52,198 nt of DNA from Prevotella sp. (GCA_017474485.1 JAFVHO010000189.1:1-52198); one strand, 5' to 3'; positions 36,286-46,183 are shown, numbered from the stretch's first letter. A program made the numbers and translations. Notes: generated from the sequence alone by a model not told the origin.

Positions 36286-37998
36286 TTAATTCTCAAAAAT
36301 CTCGACCTTCTTGATGTTTACTTTACCAATGAATTTACCACCCTGGAAGAGTACGTGTACATCATTGTTAGAACTTTCGAATGAAGCTGTGCTTTGAACC
36401 TCGTAGGTCTTATAATCTTTGTCTTCAGTAAGTGTCAGAGGAATGTCGTCACCAGCACTCCAGGTTCCCATACGGAGATTGACATTACCTGCTGCAGAAG
36501 ATTTCATCAAGAGACGAATCTTATAAGTTGCTCCTGACTTTACAGAGAACCAGTCGATGATGAATGGCTGGAGATCCCATACGTTGGCCTGCTCTTTTGT
36601 GTTCTCAATAACAAGTTCGCCATTTACAACGTCATATGAGGAACCGTCAGGTGCACCCATCTTGTAATAAGGATAACCTGTTACATCACTTCCGTCCTGA
36701 CCCTTTGGAGCTGAGAAATCAATAGCTTTGATAGGCTCCTCACCTGCTTCGAGATAAACAGTGATGTCATCGAAGTAGTATTTAATAGCTTCTCTCAGAC
36801 CTTCGAGGTTGAGGCAAATAGACTGTACTCCATCACCCTGATCGGGAACTGTAAAGTCTACAGAAATAGTGTTCCATTCTGTTGTAAAGTTGATATCACC
36901 CAAGAATGCCCAGTGCATATATGTGCCAGTATAACCATCCTTGCCTTCAATTGCACCAGGAGCAGGAATTGCCTTATGGCACTGTGTACCAGCCTTAGTA
37001 GCCTTATCAGCCTTAACCTTCATGACCAGCTTACCCTTTGTTCCCTTTGGCAGAGGCTCTGGCAAACCAATCAGGAACTGAGTATCCCAGTCGTTGGTGA
37101 GGACAGCATCAATCTGCTCACCCTGATCGTTGGCCATCCAATACTGATCATTATAGTTCTTACCGGGTTCGAGGCTCTCAACAACGATAGCGCCATCTTC
37201 AGCGGTAGGAGCGACATAGTTCTTGAAGTACTTCACAGAGAGCTGATCCTCTTTTGCTACACCCCAGTTCCAGAAGACAACCTTATAACCCTCAATCTTT
37301 TGAGGCTCTGGGTCTGGAATGAAACGGATGATCTCAACTCTGATGTTGTCAAAGAATACCTTATTGGCAAATCCCTTGGCCAGGTTAAAGGCGATAGAAT
37401 AAGTACCAACCTGGGGATTTCCAGTTGCGGTGATCCAACCGGTATCAAAATTAGCCCATTCTGTGGTGAAGTTCACGTTAACGTTGTTAAATCCGCTCAG
37501 ATAAGCACCAGGAGCAGCATGCGCGCCAGTAGCAGCGGTAAATGCCACGTCAGCCTTAATGTCCATAGTGATACGAATCTGATCCTTATTGTTGAGTGCC
37601 TGATCCGGACCAAATGTAATGAAGAACTGTGTATCATGATCTGCATAGGCATTAGGGTCAGCCCAAGTCTGAGCACCAAAATTGCCAGCTTTTCTTGCCT
37701 CTTCCTCACTACGAACATCAACAACTATACAGCGGTTACCATCCGCACCTTTTTCTCGTTCGATTGTAGCAGGTCCTGCGTACTCGGCACCATCTTGTCC
37801 GATATTTACCCAATAGTTATCAACCAATGAACCTTCGCATGAACCGTTCTGAATTACACTGCCCTCGTCGAAATTGTCAACCAAGTCGGGGGGAGTTACT
37901 CCGTCGTAAATGGGGTTGTCGTCAACCGAACATGACGTGAAACCGGCAGCAATCATTGCTGATGCAGCCAATGTCAATAACACTTTTTTCTGTTTCAT
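36286..37998 (-). CDS. Surface lipoprotein with three CBM4-like sandwich modules
   Basis: The 570-residue protein has a lipoprotein signal ending FTSC and the mature N-terminus CSVDDNP, an acidic start of the type used for surface export in Bacteroidota. Three modules follow: residues about 45-215, 225-410 and 420-570. The first two share DTQF, PGA and NFTTEW elements with long intervening loops and end in FFDNIRVEI and YFDDITVYLE. The third ends KVNIKKVEIFEN. These are carbohydrate-binding-module-like beta-sandwiches (CBM4/9 type), and no catalytic motif is seen. It has its own promoter box and lies downstream of the regulator, away from SusC/SusD. A xylan-capturing surface protein is the most likely role. 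Confidence 0.75.
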   Translation of the reverse strand: MKQKKVLLTLAASAMIAAGFTSCSVDDNPIYDGVTPPDLVDNFDEGSVIQNGSCEGSLVDNYWVNIGQDGAEYAGPATIEREKGADGNRCIVVDVRSEEEARKAGNFGAQTWADPNAYADHDTQFFITFGPDQALNNKDQIRITMDIKADVAFTAATGAHAAPGAYLSGFNNVNVNFTTEWANFDTGWITATGNPQVGTYSIAFNLAKGFANKVFFDNIRVEIIRFIPDPEPQKIEGYKVVFWNWGVAKEDQLSVKYFKNYVAPTAEDGAIVVESLEPGKNYNDQYWMANDQGEQIDAVLTNDWDTQFLIGLPEPLPKGTKGKLVMKVKADKATKAGTQCHKAIPAPGAIEGKDGYTGTYMHWAFLGDINFTTEWNTISVDFTVPDQGDGVQSICLNLEGLREAIKYYFDDITVYLEAGEEPIKAIDFSAPKGQDGSDVTGYPYYKMGAPDGSSYDVVNGELVIENTKEQANVWDLQPFIIDWFSVKSGATYKIRLLMKSSAAGNVNLRMGTWSAGDDIPLTLTEDKDYKTYEVQSTASFESSNNDVHVLFQGGKFIGKVNIKKVEIFEN

Positions 37999-38068
37999 AA
38001 TTGTTATAAGTTAAAGTTAAAAAATAATATGTAAGTTAGATAGTTCTCTTATTGATAGTAAATCGTTG

Positions 38069-38076
38069 CAAAGATA
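38069..38076 (-). promoter_or_regulatory. -7 box of the 36286 lipoprotein gene
   Basis: Minus strand TATCTTTG followed by C, 70 bases upstream of the start. No -33 TTTG at the expected distance. Confidence 0.6.
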
Positions 38077-38099
38077 CACATTTTTTACGAATTATACTC

Positions 38100-38135
38100 T
38101 ATTTTTTGCAACATAATATTTATTATTTGTAACAT
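38100..38135 (-). promoter_or_regulatory. 21-bp-spaced direct repeat upstream of the 36286 gene
   Basis: On the minus strand ATGTTACAAATAATA (38135 to 38121) and ATGTTGCAAAAAATA (38114 to 38100) match at 13 of 15 positions and start 21 bases apart, two helical turns, as expected for an AraC-type activator. Confidence 0.5.
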
Positions 38136-38202
38136 TTTGTTTATATAGTATATAAAAAGTACCATCTGAGAGACAAAATACACCCATAAATAAGCTATTC
38201 CC

Positions 38203-41200
38203 CTATTTATCAGCACGATGAATCTCGTTCATGTAATCGCGCGGTGACATGCCATAGAACTTCTTGAAGATGGTAGAGAAGGAGGCCGCATTATTGAAGC
38301 CGCAGGCATACATGACCTCAGTGATATTCATGTTGCGGGTAGCAAAGAGATGGGCAGCCTGCTTCAGGCGGATATTGCGGATGAAGTCGTGCGGTGTCTG
38401 ACCCGTCAGTTCCTTCATCTTACGATGCAGGTGGACGCGGCTGAGACCTACTTCTTCGGCAATAGCGTCGACGCTAAGGTCGGAGTTGCTGATGTTCTTA
38501 TTGATGACCTTCATGACACGTTCAAGCAGTTGCTCGTCGGGTGACTTCATCTTGATTTGGTCAACCTGTTCTTCAAGCTGATCGTTGCGTCCGTACTTCA
38601 GGCGGAGCATCTGGTGAGTATGGACGAGATTGACGATAGTACGACGCAAGATGTCCATATTGAAGGGCTTCGGGATGTAGGCATCGGCACCCATCTCCAG
38701 ACCTTCAAGCTGGTCTTCGTCGCGGCTCTTGGCTGTGAGCAGGATGACAGGAATGTGGCTGGTGGTGGCGTTGGACTTGATTTTCGAGCACATGGTGTTG
38801 CCGTCCATCTCAGGCATCATCACATCGGAAATCACCAAGTCCGGTACAGTACGGAGCACTTCGGAAAGACCCTCGCGACCATTGATGCAGGCTGCCACGT
38901 CATAGTCGGAAGATAGTTCGCCACGCAGGAATTCGCGGATTTCCTCGTCGTCCTCTACAATGACTATACGCTGTCGGCGGCCAGCCTTAGGCAGCTCGTC
39001 GGTTGTCTCTTTCTGCTGTTCGGGCGTTACTTCTGGCTCGGTATCATCGATAAGACTGGTAGCAGGTGTCGTTTCCGGGACCTCGTCCACTATCTCTTCC
39101 GGCTTCAGGTGTGCGCAGCCCAAAGGTATGGTCACAAAGAACTCGCAACCCTTCTCTCCCTGGTTGTTTTGTACGCGAATGGTACCATGATGCAGCTCGA
39201 CAAGCGAGCGTGTCAGGTCAAGGCCAATGCCCGTACCAAGGTTACGTTCATCGATGCTAACAGGTGCCTGATAGAAGCGCTGGAATATCTGGTCCAGTTT
39301 GTCGGCAGGAATACCAGGACCACTGTCGCGGATGGCAATGGTAACCTGATTGACATCGTGGGTCAGACGTATCATAATCTGTCCACCGACAGGCGTGAAC
39401 TTGAAGGCGTTGGAGAGAAGGTTGACAATAATCTTGTCAAAGTTGTCGCGGTCAATCCAGACAGGTAGTTCCTGCGTGTCACGTTCGTAGAGGAACTTTA
39501 CGTTCTTCGATTTGGCCTGTTGAGTGAATAGGGTATAGATATCGCCGATGAAGCTGACGATCTCAGTCTCACACATATGCATCTGCATCTGTCCCTTGTC
39601 AATTTTACGCAGGTCCATCATCTGGTTGATGAGTCCGAGAATACGCTCGGCGTTACGACGGATAGTCTCATAGATGCTGCGACGGTGCGGATCATCGTCC
39701 TGTTTGATCAACGACAGCAAGGGTGTAACGATAAGCGTCATAGGCGTACGTATCTCGTGCGAGATGTTCATAAAGAACTTCAGCTTGGTATCGGCCATCT
39801 CCTCGGCATGGATATGTTCCTGCAGGCGCAGACGGTCCTGTTCCTTGTGCGCATGCTGCCGACGATAGTAGAGGAAACCTCCCAAAAGTGCCAGCAGATA
39901 GACGGCATAGGCAAAAGGTGTGCGGTACCAGGGTGCATGGATGACCACGCGGAAACAACGCTCGGGTGTGCTGATACCGTTCTGTTCGGCCACCACGCAG
40001 AAATCATAGTCACCAGGTCGCAGATGACTGAGCGTTATCTCGTTGACACCAGGCTGCATACGTACCCACTCCTCGTTGTTGATGCGGTAGCGGTAGACGA
40101 TATGCTCTGGATTGTCGTATGACAGTGTAGACAGTTGGATAGCAAAGGTGTTGTCGCTAGGACTCAGCACGAAGCGGTCGGCAGCAATGACGGTGGTGTC
40201 GACGACATGCCAGAAGCCAGACATGGTTCCTGGGGTGACAGGTTCACCATTGACACTGAAACCAGTTAGCTTGACTTCAGCCTTCCAGTTGCTCTGACGG
40301 ATGTCTGCGGGATTGAACCATGTGATGCCAGCCAATCCGCCAAACATCATACGACCGTCAGGCATGACCCATGAGGCACCATCGCTGAATTCGTTGCCCT
40401 GCAGACCGTTGTCGGCATAATAGTCGTCGGTCTTGCCCGTCTTGGGATTCATGCGGAACAGACCGTGATCGGTGGATATCCAGAGGTGGCCCTGCTTGTC
40501 AGGTTCGATACCGCTGATACCGTTATCGGTTAGTCCGGCTACAAAGACGCGATTCGCCTTGCGCCCCGTCTTCATATTGTAACACTCAAGACCGTTGTTG
40601 GTACCTACATACAGGTCACCGTTGAACTCGCGCAGCACACGTACGGGTGTACCATAGTTCAGACAGTTCACGCCGAACGTGGATAACCAGCTCTCCTTGG
40701 CAATATCGAACGCGCAGACACCCATCGTTGTGCCGAGGTAGATGCGCTTGCCGTCAGGTGAAATGGAAATCTTGGAAATATAATCATTGGTGATGCTGTT
40801 CACCTTGCGGTTAGTGGTTGCCTTCTCAGTCTCCACATATTGCTTGATGTCGTTGGTTTCAGGATTAAAGCGCAACAGACCGTTACCCATCGTACCGAGC
40901 CAAAGATTACCCTGTGGGTCGCAAACCATGCTGAACACGCTGACATTATTCCCCTGAGGCAGACGATATGGATGGTAGCTCATGGTTTTCTGGTCAATCC
41001 ATCCAAACCCTTCCTTATAACTGCCAACCCAGATGCGCTGATGGGTATCTTCACAGATAGAGAGAACGGTGGCAGGGAAATTGTCCTTGAAATGCTTGAT
41101 AGGCAGGTTGTTCTCGTTCTGACAGTAGAGGCCGTCCTTGTCGGTGCCTATCCAATGGTTGCCGTTCGTGCTGCCCATGACACTGGTCACGCAAGCCGTG

Positions 41201-42246
41201 CCGATGGTGTTCTGGGTGCCCAGCTTGTAACCCATATAGCCAAAACCTATGGACTTGCCGGGGTGCATGTAGATACCTTTCTGGAGCAGACCCAGCCATA
41301 CGTTGCTGTTCTCGTCCACGTAGATGCTATATACTTTAGCTGTACTGAGGTCTACATCACGGCTGTAGTAGGGGTTGTCAATGTAGTTGCCATTATCTGG
41401 ATTATAGATACCCAACCCCAAGCCGTCGTAACCTATCATGATATGACCGCGATTATTGGGGTAGAGGGTAGAGACGTGTTTGGTGCCTGTGGCATCAATA
41501 TGGCGTGGCGTGTCGCCAACCAGTTCAAACACACCGGCATGGGCAGTGGCAATGAAGATACGGCCCTCGCCATCCTGACAGATGTCACGCATCATACCTG
41601 CCTCCTGTTCTGACTGGAAATAGCCCTTGACCGTATTGCCGTCATAGCACAGCAGACCCATGTTTTCCGTCACCAGCCACAGACGCTGCTTGTTGTCCTC
41701 CATCATGCGGAGAATAGAAATCACGTTAGACAGCTTACCGCCTACAGGGCGGGCCTCATTCTTATTGTCAAGGCGCAGCAAACCTAAGCCAGACGTACCA
41801 ATGAGGATGTTGCCGTTCTGACGTTCCAATAGACAGGTGACATAAGGGGGCTGAGTATTCCCATCAAGATTATAGGTGGTAATGTTGCGGAAACGATAAC
41901 CGTCGTAGGTCTGCAAGGCGCCATACATACCTATATAATATAGACCATGCTGGTCCTGCATCATACAGTTCACATAGTTACTGGCCAAACCATTCTTCTG
42001 TCGTGAATCGTGCTTCAGAATGCGGAACTGGTAACCGTCATAGCGATTCAAGCCATTACGAGTGGCTATCCAGATAAAGCCATCGCGATCTTGAAATACT
42101 TGTGTCGTGAAACTACTGGACATCTGTTTGTCGGCATCGAACGACTTACCCATCTGGGCATGTATGCTCAGGAAAAGATATGTAAGGAAAAACAGCAACG
42201 CATAACGCTTGCTTATAGTCCTGTATGCAAGAACTGTATGTTTCAT
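38203..42246 (-). CDS. xynR: Hybrid two-component system regulator (HTCS), xylan-type
   Basis: HTCS proteins join sensor kinase and response regulator and control Bacteroidota polysaccharide loci. An ATG at 42351 is possible, but the promoter box at 42292-42299 lies inside that extension and the ATG at 42246 gives a proper signal peptide (MKHTVLAYRTISKRYALLFF), so I use it (1347 residues). Order: periplasmic propeller repeats (such as DGFIWIATRNGLNRYDGYQF), a Y_Y_Y domain (about 690-765), a membrane helix (about 776-796), and a HisKA with FFMNISHEIRTPM (His about 830). An HATPase (NLLSNAFKFTP, GTGIGLDL), a receiver (VISDVMMPEMDG, Asp about 1141) and an AraC HTH at the C-terminus complete it. 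Xylo-oligosaccharide sensing is inferred; the symbol follows P. bryantii. Confidence 0.9.
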   Translation of the reverse strand: MKHTVLAYRTISKRYALLFFLTYLFLSIHAQMGKSFDADKQMSSSFTTQVFQDRDGFIWIATRNGLNRYDGYQFRILKHDSRQKNGLASNYVNCMMQDQHGLYYIGMYGALQTYDGYRFRNITTYNLDGNTQPPYVTCLLERQNGNILIGTSGLGLLRLDNKNEARPVGGKLSNVISILRMMEDNKQRLWLVTENMGLLCYDGNTVKGYFQSEQEAGMMRDICQDGEGRIFIATAHAGVFELVGDTPRHIDATGTKHVSTLYPNNRGHIMIGYDGLGLGIYNPDNGNYIDNPYYSRDVDLSTAKVYSIYVDENSNVWLGLLQKGIYMHPGKSIGFGYMGYKLGTQNTIGTACVTSVMGSTNGNHWIGTDKDGLYCQNENNLPIKHFKDNFPATVLSICEDTHQRIWVGSYKEGFGWIDQKTMSYHPYRLPQGNNVSVFSMVCDPQGNLWLGTMGNGLLRFNPETNDIKQYVETEKATTNRKVNSITNDYISKISISPDGKRIYLGTTMGVCAFDIAKESWLSTFGVNCLNYGTPVRVLREFNGDLYVGTNNGLECYNMKTGRKANRVFVAGLTDNGISGIEPDKQGHLWISTDHGLFRMNPKTGKTDDYYADNGLQGNEFSDGASWVMPDGRMMFGGLAGITWFNPADIRQSNWKAEVKLTGFSVNGEPVTPGTMSGFWHVVDTTVIAADRFVLSPSDNTFAIQLSTLSYDNPEHIVYRYRINNEEWVRMQPGVNEITLSHLRPGDYDFCVVAEQNGISTPERCFRVVIHAPWYRTPFAYAVYLLALLGGFLYYRRQHAHKEQDRLRLQEHIHAEEMADTKLKFFMNISHEIRTPMTLIVTPLLSLIKQDDDPHRRSIYETIRRNAERILGLINQMMDLRKIDKGQMQMHMCETEIVSFIGDIYTLFTQQAKSKNVKFLYERDTQELPVWIDRDNFDKIIVNLLSNAFKFTPVGGQIMIRLTHDVNQVTIAIRDSGPGIPADKLDQIFQRFYQAPVSIDERNLGTGIGLDLTRSLVELHHGTIRVQNNQGEKGCEFFVTIPLGCAHLKPEEIVDEVPETTPATSLIDDTEPEVTPEQQKETTDELPKAGRRQRIVIVEDDEEIREFLRGELSSDYDVAACINGREGLSEVLRTVPDLVISDVMMPEMDGNTMCSKIKSNATTSHIPVILLTAKSRDEDQLEGLEMGADAYIPKPFNMDILRRTIVNLVHTHQMLRLKYGRNDQLEEQVDQIKMKSPDEQLLERVMKVINKNISNSDLSVDAIAEEVGLSRVHLHRKMKELTGQTPHDFIRNIRLKQAAHLFATRNMNITEVMYACGFNNAASFSTIFKKFYGMSPRDYMNEIHRADK

Positions 42247-42291
42247 GTCTTGTAATATCAATAATAGTTGTTTCGGTTTAGAAAACTTTGG

Positions 42292-42299
42292 CAAAGATA
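42292..42299 (-). promoter_or_regulatory. -7 box of the HTCS gene
   Basis: Minus strand TATCTTTG followed by C, about 45 bases before the ATG at 42246, supporting that start over the upstream one. Confidence 0.6.
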
Positions 42300-42343
42300 A
42301 GAAATTCTTTACAAAGTACCAAAAAAAACTGAACTTTACGTCA

Positions 42344-42365
42344 TGTAACATGCCTTAATGTTACA
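42344..42365. promoter_or_regulatory. TGTAACAT/ATGTTACA palindrome upstream of the HTCS promoter
   Basis: Two perfect 8-bp arms with a 6-base spacer lie between the HTCS promoter and the end of the GH43 gene at 42404. It contains the TGTTACA word seen upstream of other genes. It could be an operator or a weak terminator for the GH43 gene; there is no T-run. Confidence 0.4.
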
Positions 42366-42403
42366 AAACGCAAAGTCCAGTTTGCAAAATAGGGGTAAAA
42401 AAC

Positions 42404-44023
42404 TTATTTCTCTGTTACATCGTAGTCGAAACTATCGACATCAACATAGCCGCCAGCTTTCTTGGTAGCATAGTTGAAAATGGCGAACTTTGACCCCATG
42501 AAGAAACGTCGATAGTCGAAAATCATACGGTAGTTCTTGGTGCCAATCTGTGTCCACTGTTCTCCATCGAGGCTATAGTAGAAGTTGGCGGCATCGTTAT
42601 GGCGGGGTTGGAAATCACCATCCAGGCGCAGCCATATCTTGTTTTGCTTCAGTTCAACGCTTTCTATCACCTTTTCATCAAGATTGGTGACAGCTTTGGT
42701 GCGATTGTCGAGCTGAACCTTCTGCTCACTCATTTCGAGCGTCAGCTTCTTACCCTTCTTCTTGATGGTCAGCACACCGGAATCGCCATTGAAGGCAGCA
42801 AGGCCGGCACAGTCGCCATCCTTCATCTTTGTCAAGTCCATCACAATGGAACCACTGCATGTCGGACCTTCCATGCGCTGTGTCAGCGTGTTGGGAGCCA
42901 GATAGAGATTCTCCACCACACGATTGGTTTTTAGGCGCAAGAACCCTGGGCGTTCAGTCAGACTCCAGGCATTGTCAATGGGATTGTGGTTCCATTGCCA
43001 GTGGAGGCCTAACTTCGACGAAGAGAAATCATCAGCACAGACAATATGAGTCTCGGGCTGACCGCTCTTATAGACACGCATCACGTCGGGCACCTTACCA
43101 TTTTCGTCGCCCAACTGTGGCCAACCGTCAATCCAGCGGACAGGTGATAGTGTGAGCACACGACCTACACCACCACGATCCTGGAACATGATGCCGTACC
43201 AGTCGCCCTCTTCGGTGTCGACGATAGTACCCTGCGCCAAATAAGAAAAACCGCCAAAGTCGCTCTCCAGAATGGTATTCTTTTCCCACGTACCCTTCAA
43301 GTCTTTGGTGCGATAGCATACCTCACGACGATGACGTCCTGGTGCATAGACATGACTGATGAGCAAGGCGTAATAGGTACCGTTATGCTTGATGACGCGT
43401 GTACCCTCAAGGAGACCACGCTCATCAGCCTCACGCTGGAAATAATGGCGATGGCTGCCTTCGACGACACCCTTCAGGTCGCGTGTCAACTGACACATCT
43501 CGCCAGTGCCGAAGAATACGTAGGGCGTGCCGTCGTCATCGAAGAATAGGGTAGCATCGTGGAAATGGCGTAGACGTGAATGGATTGTCCATGGACCTTC
43601 AGCCTTCTCGGCAGTAAAGATATAGGTGTCACCCATGGCACCTGCCTCATTGGGCGCTAACAATGCCCAGAATTTACCATCATGATATTTCAGTGAGGTA
43701 GCCCACTGTCCTCGTCCGTAGACAGTACCTTCCTGAAAGTCATATTTGGGTGAATCGGTTAGTTTGTCAAAGACGTAACCTACTGTTTTCCAGTTCAGGA
43801 AGTCTTTGGAACTCATGATAGGTGCGCCTGGCATCAGGTGCATGGTGGTCGTTACCAAATAAAAGGTATCGCCCACGCGTATAATGTCGGGATCGGGCAC
43901 GTCAGCCCAAAGCATAGGGTTCTTTACAAAGCCATCAGTGCTGCTGGAACGCTTTCCAGCAGCCTCTGTGGTTACAAAACAAACTACTAATGATAATATT
44001 ACTAAAACAAATCTATTTCGCAT
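42404..44023 (-). CDS. GH43 beta-xylosidase/arabinofuranosidase with C-terminal sandwich domain
   Basis: An upstream ATG at 44053 overlaps a promoter box; the ATG at 44023 gives a normal signal peptide (MRNRFVLVILSLVVCFVTTE), so the product is 539 residues. The GH43 domain has NPMLWADVPDPDIIRVGDTF, FHDATLFFDDDGTPYVFFG and LLEGTRVIKHNGTYYAL for the three catalytic acids. A C-terminal beta-sandwich from about residue 320 (ADDFSSSKLGLHWQWNHNP to FAIFNYATKKAGGYVDVD) matches the GH43_C2/DUF1349-type domain common in beta-xylosidases. It has its own promoter and lies between the HTCS and the acetylesterase genes. Activity on xylo-oligosaccharides or arabinose branches is expected. Confidence 0.87.
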   Translation of the reverse strand: MRNRFVLVILSLVVCFVTTEAAGKRSSSTDGFVKNPMLWADVPDPDIIRVGDTFYLVTTTMHLMPGAPIMSSKDFLNWKTVGYVFDKLTDSPKYDFQEGTVYGRGQWATSLKYHDGKFWALLAPNEAGAMGDTYIFTAEKAEGPWTIHSRLRHFHDATLFFDDDGTPYVFFGTGEMCQLTRDLKGVVEGSHRHYFQREADERGLLEGTRVIKHNGTYYALLISHVYAPGRHRREVCYRTKDLKGTWEKNTILESDFGGFSYLAQGTIVDTEEGDWYGIMFQDRGGVGRVLTLSPVRWIDGWPQLGDENGKVPDVMRVYKSGQPETHIVCADDFSSSKLGLHWQWNHNPIDNAWSLTERPGFLRLKTNRVVENLYLAPNTLTQRMEGPTCSGSIVMDLTKMKDGDCAGLAAFNGDSGVLTIKKKGKKLTLEMSEQKVQLDNRTKAVTNLDEKVIESVELKQNKIWLRLDGDFQPRHNDAANFYYSLDGEQWTQIGTKNYRMIFDYRRFFMGSKFAIFNYATKKAGGYVDVDSFDYDVTEK

Positions 44024-44050
44024 TTGGTTGAAAGTTTTAGTTTTCTGGTG

Positions 44051-44058
44051 CAAAGATA
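44051..44058 (-). promoter_or_regulatory. -7 box of the GH43 gene at 42404
   Basis: Minus strand TATCTTTG followed by C. It overlaps the upstream ATG at 44053, so translation should begin at 44023. TTTGTGACAC lies about 35 bases further upstream on the same strand. Confidence 0.6.
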
Positions 44059-44174
44059 GTGCAAAAAATCGATATGGGCATTATCGCAAGTGTCACAAAC
44101 TTTTTTATTTGTATCATTATGCATTTTTTGCCGTTTTTTTGTTCAATTTTACACGTTTTTCACCAGAAAATGAG

Positions 44175-46151
44175 TTAAAAATTCATTTCAAAGGATGACA
44201 TTGGAAGTCCAGAGAGGTTACGAACGTTAGCGCGTGTCGGGTTGTCTTTCCATGCGTAACGTACTTTCTTGGGCATAGTTACCGCTTTACGTAGTATGAT
44301 GGCGGTAGGATTATTAGCCAGGACTTCTGCTTCTGTATTCAAGAAACGTCCGTCTGGACCTGCCAGTTCAAAGTCAAAGAGAGTTCCAGCCTGTACGGGC
44401 TGGTCGAGCGTAAGTACCACACTGTTGTCTTGCACTTCAATAGACACTACTTCGGGCGACAGTTTCACCTTATTGTTATATATAAGGCGGTCGAAACAGA
44501 GACCTACACGTTCGGCAACTTCCTTCTTACGTAAAGGATGGATATCCACCGTCTCACCCAAATCATTGATTACAGCTAGTTCTGCACGGGCGTCAGCCTT
44601 GGCAGTCAGACGTTGAGCTTCACGCAGACGTGCCCAGTTGCTGTTGACAGGATTGTCCTCAGGCGTAATAGGTCGTGGATTGCCTGTCTGCTGACGTCCG
44701 TCATAGTTAGCTAACTGTACAATACAGAAGGGTAACTGCTCTTGCCAACGGTCGCGCCAGCAACCCATCAGTTTCTTCAGATAGTCGGCGTATGGGGTAG
44801 GGTTGCCCGTATTTGACTCGCCCTGATACCAGACGATACCATTGATAGCGTATGGTGCCAAGGGGTAGAGTACGGCATTATAGAGTGTGGTCGGTATGTT
44901 CTGTAGTGAAACGTCGCCACTGGGACATGAAGGCATCTCGGCACCAACATGCATCTTCCATGTCTTGCCAAGGGGAATAACATCCTTCGGCATGGGATTC
45001 TGCGAGAAACGATCGTCACCAAAAGCTATCAGATAGGGTTTCTCGGGAATGAAGTGTACGGCACCGTATTTGTTGATAAAACGCACGGCAATCACATTGT
45101 CACCCTCGCGCAACAGTCCTTCTGGAATGTCATATCGGCGTGGCGGATACTGGTAGTAGGTATGGCCAATCTCCTTGCCGTTCATGTAGGTGATATCTTG
45201 GTCGAAGAGCGTACCCAGCAACAGGCGGGCAGGCTTTCCCGCGTGTTCCTTATCTATATTAACATGCTGACGGAGCCATACTGAACCCGTTCCACGCCAT
45301 GTCCAGTTGTTTTGGTCGATAGTCTTCCAATCATCGTCTTTGTACGTGGAAAGCTGATAAGATGATGCGCCATCTACCTTGTCCAGCAGTTCACTCCAAC
45401 GCTTGTTCGCTTCGTTATTAGCCTGTGCTTGTGCCCTGACATACTGGTCATTCTGGTAGAAAGCTAGTCTCTTAATCAGCATGGGATAGTCTTTCATCAG
45501 CGAGTCGGCACTAATCCATGCCTCGATGGGTGTTCCGCCCCAGCTGTTGACAATAATGCCTTGAGGTACCTTGTTTTTCTCCCACATACGCTTGCCAAGG
45601 AAAGAGCCCACAGCCGAGAAGAGCCAGGCATTCTGCTTGGTCAGTGGCTTCCAATTAATGTTGGTACGACGGATGTCGTCCTGCACACCATGTGTGTTAG
45701 TTTCGTTCTGCACGCGGAACAAACGGACCTGAGGGATGTTGAAGGCTTCGATTTCGTCGACATACTGGGGATAGACGCGCTCAATGGTCACGTCGATGTT
45801 CGATTGGCCGGACAGAAGCCATACATCACCTACCATCACGTCTTCAAACACCAGTTTCTCGCCGTTTTCCCCCTCACTTTTCACTTCTAAAGTGTAAGGA
45901 CCGCCAGCTTTCATCTTAGGCAGGTCGACACGCCAACGGCCTTCAGCATCGGCTGTGGCCGTGTACTGCTTCTTCTGCCAACTGAGCACAATTTGTTCGC
46001 CTGCATTGGCCTTACCCCAAATGGGAACAGGCTTGCCACGCTGTAGCACCATGCCCGACTGGAACAGTTGAGGAAGCGTCATCTTTGCATCAACTGTCAG
46101 ACAACAGCCAACAGCTAACAGCCAACAGCAAATCAATAGTTTTTGTTTCAT
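44175..46151 (-). CDS. xynE: CE20-like acetylesterase (split SGNH domain with jelly-roll insertion)
   Basis: The 658-residue protein belongs to the sialate-O-acetylesterase (SASA) superfamily; members in xylan loci deacetylate xylo-oligosaccharides. A signal peptide (ending LTVDAK) precedes an N-terminal sandwich (MVLQRGKPVPIWGKA). The first SGNH half follows, with LLSGQSNIDV (Ser117). A galactosidase-type jelly-roll insertion spans about 250-400 (WLRQHVNIDKEHAGKPARLL). The second SGNH half has GIVWYQGESNTG and VDIHPLRKKEVAERV (Asp536, His538). GQSN followed by Ile, rather than GQSNM/A, is slightly unusual. P. bryantii has an acetylxylan esterase gene named xynE in its cluster; the symbol is tentative. 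It is divergent from the permease operon. Confidence 0.84.
   Translation of the reverse strand: MKQKLLICCWLLAVGCCLTVDAKMTLPQLFQSGMVLQRGKPVPIWGKANAGEQIVLSWQKKQYTATADAEGRWRVDLPKMKAGGPYTLEVKSEGENGEKLVFEDVMVGDVWLLSGQSNIDVTIERVYPQYVDEIEAFNIPQVRLFRVQNETNTHGVQDDIRRTNINWKPLTKQNAWLFSAVGSFLGKRMWEKNKVPQGIIVNSWGGTPIEAWISADSLMKDYPMLIKRLAFYQNDQYVRAQAQANNEANKRWSELLDKVDGASSYQLSTYKDDDWKTIDQNNWTWRGTGSVWLRQHVNIDKEHAGKPARLLLGTLFDQDITYMNGKEIGHTYYQYPPRRYDIPEGLLREGDNVIAVRFINKYGAVHFIPEKPYLIAFGDDRFSQNPMPKDVIPLGKTWKMHVGAEMPSCPSGDVSLQNIPTTLYNAVLYPLAPYAINGIVWYQGESNTGNPTPYADYLKKLMGCWRDRWQEQLPFCIVQLANYDGRQQTGNPRPITPEDNPVNSNWARLREAQRLTAKADARAELAVINDLGETVDIHPLRKKEVAERVGLCFDRLIYNNKVKLSPEVVSIEVQDNSVVLTLDQPVQAGTLFDFELAGPDGRFLNTEAEVLANNPTAIILRKAVTMPKKVRYAWKDNPTRANVRNLSGLPMSSFEMNF
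46091..46132 (-). repeat. AACAGCC/AACTGTC word repeat in a signal-peptide region
   Basis: Units such as AACAGCCAACAGCTAACAGCC code, on the minus strand, for the cysteine- and leucine-rich signal-peptide core (CCWLLAVGCCLTV). Same word family as 2661-2691. Confidence 0.7.
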
Positions 46152-46175
46152 ATGTTTTTTGTTAGTTCAACTATG

Positions 46176-46183
46176 CAAAATTA
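46176..46183 (-). promoter_or_regulatory. -7 box of the acetylesterase gene
   Basis: Minus strand TAATTTTG followed by C, 25 bases upstream of the start at 46151. Confidence 0.6.

Noticed and set aside
38165-38202. AT-rich stem after the HTCS stop codon
   Set aside because: ATAAATA/TTATTTAT would be unstable and lacks a clear T-run, so not listed as a terminator.
40840-41613. A 257-codon open frame antisense to the HTCS sensor domain
   Set aside because: Shadow of the periplasmic propeller repeats; no family features.
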